DNA of 64,000 nt from Diogma glabrata (taxonomy: Eukaryota; Arthropoda; Insecta; Diptera; Cylindrotomidae), in contig OY856188.1 in assembly GCA_963693315.1 (NCBI GenBank), forward strand, positions 247,455,666-247,519,665, in the 5' to 3' direction. The position numbers and the translations under genes are program-made. The notes below the pieces were generated by a model that was not told where the DNA came from, did no database searches, and was given only the letters and a program-made list of their open reading frames with translations. Below, piece by piece: positions 11,801 through 21,824 of the stretch (position 1 is its first letter; every line of letters begins with the position of its first letter).

Positions 11801-12090
11801 GCATTTAAATGCTTTTAAATATATGTGTGTATAAAAATGTACATGTTATGTTTTACGAAAAAAATCTTTTTATGTCATTTAAATTCTCGCCCCCCCAAGA
11901 TTTTGGTGAAATGACGCCACTGCTTCATTATCAATTCGGATTGGGATAAGTATTTTTAATAGTATTTATTTTGAACATTTATTTAATTTAACGTCATATC
12001 TAATTTAAAAAAATTCTAATTGCCAAATTTTTAAGGTTGCCAGAAGGTTGATATAGCATTTAGAACTATGCCGTCCGTTTTTAGCAAATA

Positions 12091-12253
12091 ACAGTAGTTT
12101 TTTTAATAAAACGTGTTGTGTAAAAGGAATTATAATATGTGGCACAACAACCCATAAATACCTTTTATGACCCAGGACCCACAAAAACATACATTTTAAG
12201 GTGTTGGTGGACGCGTTTATAAAATGTTGGTGGATTGAAGTCACTATTTATTT
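12091..12253 (-). repeat. LINE-B 3' tail (in left U2 arm)
   Basis: Minus-strand copy of the LINE-B end, with the conserved blocks ACACAAC, TGTTGTG and CACAAAAACAT. It matches 36981-37111 in the other U2 arm, so LINE-B was beside U2 before the duplication. Its 5' side is cut at the arm boundary. Confidence 0.75.
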
Positions 12254-12407
12254 TGGTATTTTTTCGTTTTGGTCCATTCGATTTTCTTGGGGACGTTTCT
12301 CGAGAATTAAAAAAAAATACAATTACAACTTAAATGACGACTGACGATCACGAACTTCATGTTTTATAATTGTGTTGCTTTTCCTACTACATATCAGCAA
12401 TAGTTAT

Positions 12408-12527
12408 TTGTTTAACTAGGCAGCAAAGTAGTAGATTGACTGCCGCGGCTGATAGTTCATAGCCGAGCGAGCGAGGCTAGGAATTCAGCCAAGGCAGTCA
12501 ATCTACCTTGCTGCCGAGTTGAACATA
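12408..12527. repeat. long hairpin with GGCAGCAA arms
   Basis: The left arm 12410-12455 and right arm 12483-12524 are inverted copies. They share GGCAGCAA, GTAGATTGACTGCC and GGCTGA, around a loop that contains GAGCGAGCGAGG. The hairpin is unusually GC-rich for the region and has no ORF. Confidence 0.75.
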
Positions 12528-12766
12528 TAATTTTTTCTCCGATTAGTTACAATGATATGTAATTTAATAATTTTTACTTTAAAAATAAAGCAAAATTTTA
12601 AAAATGAAAAAAAAAATCGCAATATCTGTTTATTTCTATGAAGTCTAATTATTTTGCTGCCTAGGCAGCAAAGTACTTGCTTTGCTGCCTAGGCAGGAAA
12701 AGTGCCACTTTGCTGGCTGAAATAAGTCTGCCAAATTTATATTTGCTGTCTATCGGAGAAAAAATT
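12528..12766. repeat. inverted-repeat-bounded segment with CCTAGGCAGC palindrome
   Basis: The ends AATTTTTTCTCCGAT (12528-12542) and ATCGGAGAAAAAATT (12752-12766) are inverted copies. Inside, CCTAGGCAGCAAAG (12660-12673) and its exact complement (12680-12693) form a 14-bp stem with a 6-nt loop. The GGCAGCAAAGT motif links it to the hairpin just upstream. Confidence 0.65.
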
Positions 12767-13206
12767 CTTTTCCAATTTTACGAATTTGTCAATCCGAAAA
12801 CAACAAAGAGTTAGTCGGATAGTGTCACTCATCTTCGTAAATAAATTTTTAAATCGTTGACAAATTATTATAATATTCACGAAACGTTGACAGAGCGTAA
12901 AAAAGTAAAAACAGTATCCTATAATTGGTGAAACTCCAAAGTCCGTCCGAATTTTTACAAAATCGATTTACTCACAAACTATAAGTGCTATCAAGTTGAA
13001 ATTTGATACAGTTTTTAAATGTGTCTTCCTACTGCTAATAAAAAAAATCCAATATTTGTTTAAATTTATATTTTATGAACATAGATAAGGAGAAAGTAAA
13101 ACAAAAGTTTTTTTCAGGAATCAAATTTGGTGTAGAAAAATCGGAAAAGATTAAAATATTTAAAAAAAAATTCCAATGAATTTTCGACGAGTGTTTCTTT
13201 TATGTA
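12767..13206. other. unassigned AT-rich stretch
   Basis: About 440 bp up to the target duplication of hAT-3. No gene or repeat recognised. Confidence 0.5.
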
Positions 13207-13460
13207 CCCACCTCCAGTGGCGAAGCGTCGGTATAGACACACTAGACAGTGTCTACCCAAACATAATATAAATATGAAACTTTATTTTCATATTGTTCGC
13301 ATAATGTCGACTTAATACTATTTTGTCAAACGTTCTAAGAAAATCATTAAGTTTTAATACAATAATTAGAACAAAAACAATTCAGCTATGTTCCCGAAAC
13401 TTTAATACAAACGTTTCCCAGTTTCATGTACAAACAAACAAAAATGTTTTTCTCAGTGCA

Positions 13461-13730
13461 GTAGACGTTTCAAATTATGACTACCAAAATAAGCAATAGC
13501 AACAACAACAAATTTTCAACTTTTGTTCCTTCTTGGATAGACAGTTTTGTTTCTGTCTATTTTTGTTTCCAAATTTGTTGAGAAACATCAGTAGACGTTT
13601 CAAATTATGACTACCAAAATAAGCAATAGCAACAACAACAAATTTTCAACTTTTGTTCCTTCTTGGATAGACAGTTTTGTTTATGTCTATTTCTGTTTAT
13701 ATATTTTGTTTCCAAATTTTTTGAGAAACA
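13461..13730 (+). repeat. 130-bp tandem duplication in hAT-3
   Basis: Two adjacent copies start GTAGACGTTTCAAATTATGA at 13461 and 13591 and are nearly identical, which points to a recent duplication. The second copy diverges only near its end. Confidence 0.85.
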
Positions 13731-13859
13731 TATTATGGGAAGCATTTTTGACAAAAATTGTAATTATTAGTTAGATGTTTCTTGAGCAATTTTTTGTGTG
13801 ATTGTGTGATTGTGAATTCGATTCTACGACTTCTGAAAAACAGGAACAGTTGGAAAATA

Positions 13860-14100
13860 AATTTGAATCTTTGATTTTGGATAAATTTTTGGAATATTTT
13901 TAGAATTTTGAAAAAAGTTTCAATCTTTGATTATGTTATAATTTTTGCAATATTTTTGGCATTTCGGGAAAAGTTTGAATTTTTAATTTTGTTATAATTA
14001 TTGCAATATTTTAAGAGTTCTAGGAAAAGTTTGAATTTTTGATTTTGTTATAGTTCTTGCATTAATTTTAGAATTTTGAAAATAGTTTCAACTTTTGATT
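13860..14100 (+). repeat. ~57-bp AT minisatellite (E type)
   Basis: Four or so units containing TTTTTGCAATATTTTT and a GAAAAAGTTTGAATTTTTGA-like block. They match the E-family minisatellite in inverted orientation. More units lie at about 14590-14670. Confidence 0.65.
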
Positions 14101-14799
14101 TATGGCTACGTTTTTTCAGTTTAGCACAAACAATAAACAAAATATAAATGTAAACTAAAACTAAAAAACAGATAAAATATACAACCCTGAAATACACAAA
14201 AGAAGAAAGCCGAACTTTTTATTCGAGTCATTCAAGTCCGGCCTTTTGTCGACAATAGTTCGTATTTTTAATTTTGTGTCTTTCATGTAGTTGGTGTTAA
14301 TTAAAAATGTCTAAAACAAAAAATGAATAAAAAATGAATATATTTGTTAAATTAATTTTGTGTTTTTGTATAACACTTGTCTAAAACTAAATAAATAAAA
14401 AATGAATACATTTGTTTAAATTAATTTTGTGTTTTGTATAACGCTTATAAGTTATCGGAAAAGCGTATTTGTTAGCGTGGATGTAATGAGCCATAGAAGT
14501 AGTATTAAATCATCAGAAACCCGAAATAGTTTACTTGGCTATATTACATACACCTACAGATTATTTAATAATTTTGAGAAACTTTTTGGAATGTTGATGA
14601 AAAAGTTTAAATTTTGGATTTTGTTATAATTTTTGGAATATTTTTAGAATTTTGAGAAAGTTGTACGTGTACTTTTATTTGTACTTTTACAAAGAATTTT
14701 ATGTTTAATATTCATCGCTCCCCAAAACTTAAAACAATGTTTTTGTTAATTTACAATATCCTTTATCTTTTGTACAAAATATTTTTATTTCAAAATTTT

Positions 14800-15028
14800 T
14801 AATTTTGATTTAGATTGAACAATCTTTTTTTAAATATTTTGCTTGCGGCGAATAAAAAATATAGTATATGATGCACGGACGTAAGTCATTTTAAATGTGG
14901 GTGCAAATCTCGGTTGGCGCTTCGACTCACAAACTTCACATACGTCCAAAAACCTTAGCTTTCTATCCTCTCATCTTAATGTACTATAATTAGTTTCTAC
15001 AGGCAAATCAATAAAACTTTTGAATATG
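14800..15028 (+). repeat. repeat F, partial copy with hairpin
   Basis: It contains TTGCTTGCGGCGAATAAAAA followed by a hairpin (14862-14990) whose arms carry CACGGACGTAAG and, inverted, a decayed partner. Same family as 19903-20324 and 46681-47197. Confidence 0.7.
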
Positions 15029-15118
15029 TCTACCCTAGTTTCAGAAGCACGCTTCGCCACTGCCCACCTTCTCTCCTCCCCACCCCACCCATTTTTTTTT
15101 TGGGTTACTTTCGAAAGC

Positions 15119-15790
15119 GCAGTTTTTGAGTTATGTTGAAAAATGTGAAAAAATTTTAATGTCTCCCTCCCTTGAACTTCGAACATTGCAAAAGAAAAAA
15201 ATTTACGGTTGTGGAAAATGTAGTAAAGATTGAATGAAAATTATACCGATCGGCTCATCATTTTATTTTAATGTTATTTTGAGTGGAGATTTGGGAAAAA
15301 TTCTTTTTGAATTTTTGATCGAGACGAGTGGGATGTCATATGATTATGCAAGGTGAATTTTTCTAGTCCAAAACAATATTTTTAGAAATTTTCGTAAGGG
15401 CAGTTTTGGACTTATGATCAAAAATGTGAATTTTTCCCTAGACGTCCTCCCTTAACTTCAAAATTACAAAAGAAAATATTTGAAAAAATTCACGATTATG
15501 GAAAATGTTGTAAAAATTGAATGAAAATTATAGTGGTCGGCTCGTCATTTCAAATGTTATTTTGAGGGGTTGAGGCTTGAGAGTGGAAATGTTGAAAAAA
15601 AATTGGGTGTCGTATGAAAAGTGGATTGTTTTTCAGTCCAAAGCAATTTTTTTGTAGTTTTTGAAAACACCGTTTTAGATTCATTTGATTAAAATTTAAA
15701 ATTGCTTTTTTTTTTGAAGGACTCTTCAATAAGACGATCGGAGCTTGGTAAGATTCACAAAGATAGAAAGAATTACTCAATCAAGTAAAT
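15119..15790 (+). repeat. ~280-bp tandem repeat
   Basis: Diverged units start near 15119, 15401 and 15670. Each has a 'GCAGTTTTxGAxTTATG' start, a pyrimidine-rich CCTCCC block, an ATGGAAAATGT-like block and a GGCTCRTCATTT block. No coding capacity. Confidence 0.6.
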
Positions 15791-16204
15791 CGAGGGATTC
15801 CCATAGTTTTGATAGGTTTATGAAAAATTTGATAAAGGGTTGAAGAGGCTTCCGAAACTCTGCTTATATATATATAACTTCAACAAATTTAAGTCATGCG
15901 ATTTGATTATGAAGAAATTCCTAGTTACCGTAAAAAATATTTGTTACCGGTGGATAGTTTACTGTTAAGTTTAGAAATTTTGAAATATTTGAACGCTAAA
16001 TAGAAAGGTTTTTCAGAAGTATGCTGAGTGAATCCACATTTCGCTTCATTTCATTTTTTGCTAATATGTGATTTTATGATCTGTTATAATTATTCTAAAA
16101 TAATTCTAATAGGAAATAAAATACTTGTACTTAATATACATCTCTGTCCAAATATACATCTGTCTCTGTTCGTATAATATACATCTCTGTCCATCTCTAA
16201 TATA
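15791..16204. other. AT-rich flank of LINE-A
   Basis: No gene. Near its end ATATACATCTCTGTCC is repeated (about 16134 and 16179) with a variant between. The same sequence lies in E near 58527 (ATATACATCGCTGCCC), so LINE-A landed in a piece of E. Confidence 0.55.
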
Positions 16205-16863
16205 CATAAATCAAAAGTAGCGGTTGCAAGAAGACGTTGTTTATTTTTGTTGCTGTCAATTTTTTTATTTACAATTTTTATCGAATTTAATTTTTTTATA
16301 TCAAATTATTATTTTAAATTATTATTTTAGAATAATTTTATAATTTTTAGGGAATACAATACATATTAATAATTTTTCTTTTTGTTTTGTAGGTAAGGAT
16401 TTTCTAAAAAAAATATTGACCGAAAAAATATTGAAAAGAAACAATAAGTGAAAGAAAATTATAAGGGATAGGATAAGAATATTTTGCAAAAAAAAATTAA
16501 TTCAGATAAGTTTTTCTTATCATTCAAATTTTTATTTTATTTATTTTTATGTAGAATTGTAGTTATTTTATTAGTTTTGTTGTTAGTTTTCTTGTGGTCT
16601 TGTTGACTCAATAACAGGTTTTAAGTACACTTTATGTATAGTTTCCTGTCTTTGAGTTACATCTTGTTTTGATGTTTCTAAAATAATATTTTGTTTACAA
16701 TTTCATAATTTTAATTGTCGATTTTAACAGTGAACCTAGACTTAGATTCAGGTTGTCCAGCTGTTGAAGTAGTCAATTTCAATTTCAATTTGAGTTTGTT
16801 TGTTTTCGCATTACTGTGGTTTTCGTATGTATGTTTTTCATTGATATTTCTCTATGAATTAAA

Positions 16864-17892
16864 ATGGCAAAATTATCCATCAGCTATGCGAACATAAGAG
16901 GATTGAATATAAACCTTAATTCAGTCCATCTTTTTCTTGAAACTATGAAACCTGATATTTTGTTTTTAACAGAAACGATTATCAGTGCGCGTGCTGTGAC
17001 CTTAGATAAAAACAAATACCTTTGTCCCAATTATGAACTTGAATCCTCATTCTACATTAAGCATGGAGTTTGTGCTTATATTAGGGATACTATACCATAT
17101 GTGAGATTAAATAAATTTGAATTAAATGCAAAATTTCACAATATGGTGTCACTAAAAATTAGTTGCCCAAGTCAAACGCTGTTTGTCTTTGGACTTTACC
17201 GTTCACCTAATTCACCTGAGAACTCTAATTTATTTCATGACTTATCTGAGAAAATAGATAGGTTGGTTGAGTATCCTAATGCAAAGTTTATAGTCCTTGG
17301 AGATTTTAATGTCCACAATAAAGAATGGCTTACACACAGCTCTAAAACTGACGAGGTTGGTAGACAGGCTGAGTTGTTTGCTCTTTATCACAATTTTACT
17401 CAAATAATAGACCAGCCAACCAGAGTTCCTGACAGTAGTAATTTGCTTGATTTATTTTTGACAAACGATCCATATCTGGTTCAATTTAAAATATCAGAAC
17501 CATTGGGTGGTTCAGATCATAATTTGATCTCCACACAACTAAATATACAAATTCCAAAACAATTTAAAGCGAATCCACGCAATGTTTGGGATTACAAAGC
17601 TGCGGATTGGCAAGGACTTAAAAGTTTTTTTAGATGTTTTCCTTGGAAACGCTGTTGCCTTACCGGCCAAGACCCAGACATAGCTGCATCAAATTTTTCT
17701 GAAACTGTAATTGATGGTATGCACAGATTTATTCCTAATAAATTGATCATTCCGAAAACTGATCTATGGTTTTCTAGTAAATGCAAAAAAGCTATAAAAG
17801 TTAAAAAAAGGCTTTTCGAAAGTTTAATCAAAACAAAACCGATGAAAACCTTAGACAGTACCGTAAAGAGAGAAATTTATGTCGTAAGTTAA
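16864..17892 (+). CDS. LINE-A ORF2, N-terminal part: AP-type endonuclease
   Basis: The endonuclease domain nicks target DNA to prime reverse transcription. The ATG at 16864 opens MAKLSISYANIRGLN. ILFLTET carries the metal-binding Glu (about residue 38), VFGLYRSPNS and FIVLGDFNVHNKEWL (about residues 140-155) carry the catalytic Asp/Asn, and LGGSDHNLI (about 215-223) carries the terminal Asp-His pair. All expected exonuclease-endonuclease-phosphatase motifs are intact. The frame stays coherent to about residue 325, then meets a frameshift near 17825-17846 in an A-rich run. The last ~15 residues before the stop at 17892 are out of frame. Confidence 0.88.
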   Translation: MAKLSISYANIRGLNINLNSVHLFLETMKPDILFLTETIISARAVTLDKNKYLCPNYELESSFYIKHGVCAYIRDTIPYVRLNKFELNAKFHNMVSLKISCPSQTLFVFGLYRSPNSPENSNLFHDLSEKIDRLVEYPNAKFIVLGDFNVHNKEWLTHSSKTDEVGRQAELFALYHNFTQIIDQPTRVPDSSNLLDLFLTNDPYLVQFKISEPLGGSDHNLISTQLNIQIPKQFKANPRNVWDYKAADWQGLKSFFRCFPWKRCCLTGQDPDIAASNFSETVIDGMHRFIPNKLIIPKTDLWFSSKCKKAIKVKKRLFESLIKTKPMKTLDSTVKREIYVVS

Positions 17893-19715
17893 TAGATGAA
17901 GAGAAACATCTATTTAATAGGAAAAAAGCATCTAAATTCGCAGAACATCCGACTGGTTCACGCAATTTCTATAAAGCCGCAAAGGCTGTCCAAAGCAACT
18001 TTTGTAAATCTTCCCTACCGCCTCTTGTTAATAGAGATGTCCCTATCATTGATCCAAAAGAGAAAGCTAATTTGCTTGGGCATTATTTCTCTTTAAATTC
18101 TACTTTAAAAGAACCTAATTTCCAACCTAAACCTATTTCTAAAGTTTCTTATAAAATGGGGCGGATAATTTTTCGGAAAAACATTGTTCGAAAAATGCTT
18201 TTAAAAATCAATACTAACAAGGCAACAGGCCCTGATTTTATTCCTCCGATTATACTTAAAACATTTGCTAGGGAGCTAGCACCAATCCTCACTAAAATTT
18301 TCTATTTATCATATAAGAAAGGAATTTTTCCTGAAATTTGGAAAATGGCTAGTGTACAGCCAGTTTCGAAAAAGGGCAGTAAGACTGATCCTACGAATTA
18401 CAGACCCATTTCAATTTTATCGGTAGTTGCTAAAATTTTTGAGAAATATGTCAATTTTAATTTAATGAGCTTCTTAGAGTCTTCCAAAATTATTAATGAG
18501 AGACAATATGGATTTCGAAAAGGAAGAGCGACGGGAGATTTGCTGTCTTTTGTCACTCATATCTGGAACAAGTCGCTTGAAAACTTTGGAGAAACATTCG
18601 GTGTTGCTCTTGATATTTCCAAGGCATTTGACAAAGTTTGGCATAACAACCTTATATGCAAATTGAGATCCTATGGTTTAGACGAGCAGCTTATATCTTG
18701 GACACAGAGCTTTATATCTGATCGAAAATTTCGCGTCAATGTTGACGGTGTATCATCGAATACTTTTTCAACTAATGCAGGAGTTCCTCAGGGTTCCGCT
18801 TTGTCACCAACTCTTTTTCTTATCTATATTAATGATTTGTTGGACTCAACGGTTCATCCTATACATAGTTTTGCTGATGATAGCACGCTTCATGCGTCTC
18901 ATGAAGCACCTAAATTATATACACCCTTAGCGCTTAGTGAGTGTAGGTCAAAACTGATAGATTCCCTTAACACTGATCTTAAAACAATTATGGATTGGGG
19001 TATTGCTAACAGTGTTGAATTCAATACAAGCAAAACACAGGTTTGTCATTTTTCTAGGATAACGACACCCAATCCTTTTCCATTAACATTTGGCCCCAAA
19101 AATCTTTTAGAGAATGAGTCTGTCAGACTTCTAGGAGTTGAGATTGAAAATAATATGAAGTGGAATTCTCATATTTTTAATCTGGCTAAGAATGCTGTTC
19201 AAAAATTAGGATTTTTGGGGCGATGTCGTAAGTTTTTCGATAGCGAACAACTTCTTTTAGTTTATAAATCTTTTATACGTCCCTGCATGGAATACTGTTC
19301 TCACATATGGGGTGGAGCTTACTTGAGTAGTCTCAACTGCCTTGATTCTGTACAGCGTAGAGCTATTAAACTCATTGGTAACCCAAGTCTTACTAACGGT
19401 CTTGATTCCTTGCAGCACAGAAGAAATGTTGCTGATTTGACTATATTTTATAAATATATTATGGATGAACGAGCTTCTGAAGAGATCAAATCGATTTTAC
19501 CTAAATCAGCAAACCTTTCGCGTCACACCAGAGCAAACGTAGCAGCGCATCCCTTTACAGTTCAAATAATTAGGTGTAGAACTGTAGCCTTTCAACGTGA
19601 CTTTTTCAACAGAGTCTCTCATCTTTGGAATGCCTTACCTTCCTGGGTTTTCCCCGATGAATTTAATCCTCAAGGCTTTAAAGTTAACGTTCATAAATTT
19701 CTCAGAGAATCTTAA
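17847..19715 (+). CDS. LINE-A ORF2, C-terminal part: reverse transcriptase
   Basis: This continues ORF2 in the next frame. It copies element RNA at the nicked target. In order: a linker (NLRQYRKERNLCRKL), the RT fingers (NKATGPDFIPP; TNYRPISIL), INERQYGFRKGRATGD, DISKAFDKVWH with the first catalytic Asp, GVPQGSALSPTLF, HSFADDS with the catalytic DD, the thumb, and a C-terminal domain (LDSVQRRAIKLIG, GLDSLQHRR, LWNALPSWVF). The frame is open from 17847; the first internal ATG is at 18072. With the endonuclease part the protein would be about 950 aa, a normal ORF2 size. A separate 5'-truncated copy of this family lies inside the copia element at 25.8 kb. Confidence 0.9.
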   Translation, partial: NLRQYRKERNLCRKLIDEEKHLFNRKKASKFAEHPTGSRNFYKAAKAVQSNFCKSSLPPLVNRDVPIIDPKEKANLLGHYFSLNSTLKEPNFQPKPISKVSYKMGRIIFRKNIVRKMLLKINTNKATGPDFIPPIILKTFARELAPILTKIFYLSYKKGIFPEIWKMASVQPVSKKGSKTDPTNYRPISILSVVAKIFEKYVNFNLMSFLESSKIINERQYGFRKGRATGDLLSFVTHIWNKSLENFGETFGVALDISKAFDKVWHNNLICKLRSYGLDEQLISWTQSFISDRKFRVNVDGVSSNTFSTNAGVPQGSALSPTLFLIYINDLLDSTVHPIHSFADDSTLHASHEAPKLYTPLALSECRSKLIDSLNTDLKTIMDWGIANSVEFNTSKTQVCHFSRITTPNPFPLTFGPKNLLENESVRLLGVEIENNMKWNSHIFNLAKNAVQKLGFLGRCRKFFDSEQLLLVYKSFIRPCMEYCSHIWGGAYLSSLNCLDSVQRRAIKLIGNPSLTNGLDSLQHRRNVADLTIFYKYIMDERASEEIKSILPKSANLSRHTRANVAAHPFTVQIIRCRTVAFQRDFFNRVSHLWNALPSWVFPDEFNPQGFKVNVHKFLRES

Positions 19716-19902
19716 TCTGCATTCCATTCTTATCCCTAGTTGGCATGGTATCTTCGGATATTCAGAGACGTTAATTTATAATTTATTATAATTAACACTA
19801 AACATGCCTAACTTTGAATAAAAAAAAAAAAAAAACTAAAAACAACATCCCCATAAAGGCCTTCTACCGAAAACAACTAAACAATCTACTGTTTCGATCA
19901 CT

Positions 19903-20324
19903 TAATAGTAGATTATGATGCTAGGACGTAAAGCAAAAGATTTTTAAAAATAGCTTACGTCCGTGCATTATATACTATTTTTTATTCGCCGCAAGCAAAA
20001 TATTAAAAAAAAATGTTTATTCTAAATTAAAATTATAAATTTGCATAAATTTTGAAATAGAAATATGTGGAACAAGTTACTTTTGACAAAATATTTTTTC
20101 CAAATTATTGTATAACTATGACAACAAATGATAACAACTATTTCAATTGGATTATGAAATTTTGAATTTAAGGGTTCCTTTGATAAAAATTTCTATATTT
20201 TATAGAATTTAAGCAAATACAAATGTTTTTTGCTTTTTTGGACGTAGCTATGACAACAAAATATATAGTTAAAGAGTGACACTTTAAGGCCGCAAATTAC
20301 AGTAATAAAGTAATACGTTAATAT
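19903..20324 (-). repeat. repeat F, copy 2 (hairpin with collapsed loop)
   Basis: Inverted copy of 46681-47197. The hairpin at 19903-19979 keeps both arms (CTAGGACGTAAAGC and GCTTACGTCCGTGC) but has lost the ~60-nt loop seen in the other copies. Similarity to the 46.7-kb copy ends abruptly at 20324, where another sequence begins. Confidence 0.75.
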
Positions 20325-20747
20325 TGTTACGATTACAGAAAAATCCAGACGATTACAGTGACTTCTAGAAAAATCACAACAAAACACAACAACCAATTAA
20401 TGAAATGAATTGTGTTGTTGTTGTACTTCGTCAATTTGGGTCAACAATAAATAAAATTGAATGATTTTATGAATCAAATCAGCATAACGTAAAGTAATCG
20501 AATATTCTACTATTTTCTCAAGGTTTCTAAAAAGTGACTTCGAATTATCTAGAAATTAAGCAGAATGGTATATAAACGATTACCTCTTGTAGATTAGTAA
20601 TTAGTTTTATTTTAAACGTGTGACGATAAAGTTAAAATTATAAAAGTGTTATTTAAAATTAGTTTTTGTAAATAAAGTTTAAAGTGTTATTAATTTAGAA
20701 ATAATTTGTGTATTATTTTGAACGTTGTGTTACTGGAAATTTCTACA
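20325..20747. mobile_element. possible LTR
   Basis: A 423-bp segment starting TGTTACG and ending TTCTACA, with a TATATAAA-type box near 20569 and AATAAA near 20681. Its left edge coincides exactly with the end of similarity between the two F copies. I found no target duplication or partner LTR, and the gag scrap beside it is on the minus strand, so orientation is unclear. Confidence 0.3.
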
Positions 20748-20854
20748 ATAAACCGTTGGAATTTCTTAAGCTGTTGAAAGAATATTCTAGTTAGGAATAT
20801 TGTTTGCTGTATTGTTTCCCGTTGTTGTGGAACAATAAAGAAGTTGAATACTTA

Positions 20855-21019
20855 ATAAAACCTGGTGTGTTTCCATTCATATAATTGCTGACATCTTTCA
20901 ATCTTTTTCAGCCATTTTTTCACATTATTTTTACCATCAAATTCGAGAATCAATTGTTTTATGTCTTCTGGATGCATAAAAACTTGTCGTTTAACATCTT
21001 TAGCTTCCTTTTTCTGCAT
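20855..21019 (-). pseudogene. Ty3/gypsy-like gag fragment (54 aa)
   Basis: The minus-strand ATG at 21019 opens a 54-aa frame with HPEDIKQLILEFDGKNNVKK and WLKKIERCQQLYEW. 'EFDG....VxxWLxxIE' is typical of the start of Ty3/gypsy capsid (gag) domains. It stops at 20857 and no protease or polymerase follows. It may belong with the LTR-like segment at 20325-20747 if that is read on the minus strand after a large internal deletion. Confidence 0.45.
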
Positions 21020-21824
21020 TGTAGCCGTGTTTTTATTCTATAATCTTAAAAATCCTTTTAACACGTTACAACCAATCTACTGCAGAAAAATGTGTTTTTA
21101 TGTATTCTTAAAAATCTTGGTAATCCTTTAAGCTTGAGTGATTTGAGTAATCCCACTTCTGAATTTTAAACTTCTAATTTTAATTGTCACTATTCTTGAT
21201 GCCGATAATCTCAATAAAACAATTTATTAATTCCAAAGATGGTATATATACTTTTATTATATATACAACATGGAGATATGTCTATCACGTACTACACCAT
21301 ATTTCTTAATCTATATACAGTAAAACTCGTTTATAAAGTACGGTCAAGGGACCGACGTGAGCGTACGTTATACACCAAGGTACGTTATATCCATAAAAAT
21401 TAAAAAAGCTTAAGCAAATTTGCCTGTTATTCTCATTATATCATTGTATTTCATATTAAATTATTTACTACATGTTAATTGATATGAAAGCGATCACAAA
21501 AAAATAGGAACATATGTATAGTTTAAAAACAATTCATTATCATAAAATAGTTATGTTAAAGCTAATCAAACCGACGCTACATAAACATAGGTATGTACGT
21601 TAATATTTTCGAATGAGAATGTCTGAATATGGGCCTACTCAGATTTAGCTGCGATAGACAATTTTTACTGAAAAATAATCAGTAATCTTTTGTTGTTTAA
21701 GGCAAAGTTGAATAATATTTTCCACTTTAATTACAATTTGGTCGTCAATATGCATTTGATCGAATCCGGGCTGCAAACCTGATCAGCAAGCGCGTAGCGT
21801 ACGGATTTAACCCCGCAGTTGTGT

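Larger units (their letters stand above)
8600..11922 (+). mobile_element. hAT-1 DNA transposon, degenerate
   Basis: The left end starts CAGAGGCGTCAATTGGG and the inverted right end starts CAGTGGCGTCATTTCACC. Both are followed within 40 bp by a G-run and are typical of hAT termini. The element is flanked by a perfect 8-bp duplication CTTCATTA at 8592-8599 and 11923-11930, the hAT hallmark. The paralogous U2 arm near 37.27 kb is uninterrupted at this point, giving an empty site. Length is 3323 bp. Inside are remains of a DUF4371-type transposase (11057-11800) and long AT-rich filler. It is not autonomous. Confidence 0.92.
7788..12253 (-). repeat. U2-bearing inverted repeat, left arm (split by hAT-1)
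   Basis: Leaving out the hAT insertion at 8600-11922, this segment is an inverted counterpart of 36981-38067. In sense orientation the shared order is: LINE-B 3' tail, ~200 bp spacer, ~220 bp well-conserved upstream region, U2 gene, diverged 3' flank, R1 repeat (minus in sense), and an outer end with GATTCACGATC. Homology stops near 7788 and 12253. The arms lie about 25 kb apart in opposite orientation. Confidence 0.85.
13215..15062. mobile_element. hAT-3, non-autonomous hAT element
   Basis: The ends start CAGTGGCGAAGCGT on both sides in inverted orientation and share a further GTCTACCC block a few tens of bp inside. The flanks CCCACCTC (13207-13214) and CCCACCTT (15063-15070) are an 8-bp target duplication with one mismatch. 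The element is 1848 bp long with no transposase. It holds a 130-bp tandem duplication, AT minisatellite units of the E type, and an F-type hairpin near its right end. It needs a hAT transposase supplied in trans. Confidence 0.85.
16205..19835 (+). mobile_element. LINE-A, nearly full-length non-LTR retrotransposon
   Basis: An APE-type (CR1/Jockey-like) LINE with a ~650-bp leader, ORF2 with endonuclease and reverse transcriptase, a short 3' UTR and a ~16-nt poly(A) at 19820-19835. The leader holds AGACGT at 16232-16237. A DPE-like AGACGT at +28 is known from internal promoters of fly Jockey-group LINEs and would put the start near 16205; that start is inference. No ORF1 is visible, so the copy may be 5'-truncated or the family may lack ORF1. 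3'-flank sequence matches E at about 58.54 kb. One frameshift is the only visible damage to ORF2. Confidence 0.8.
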
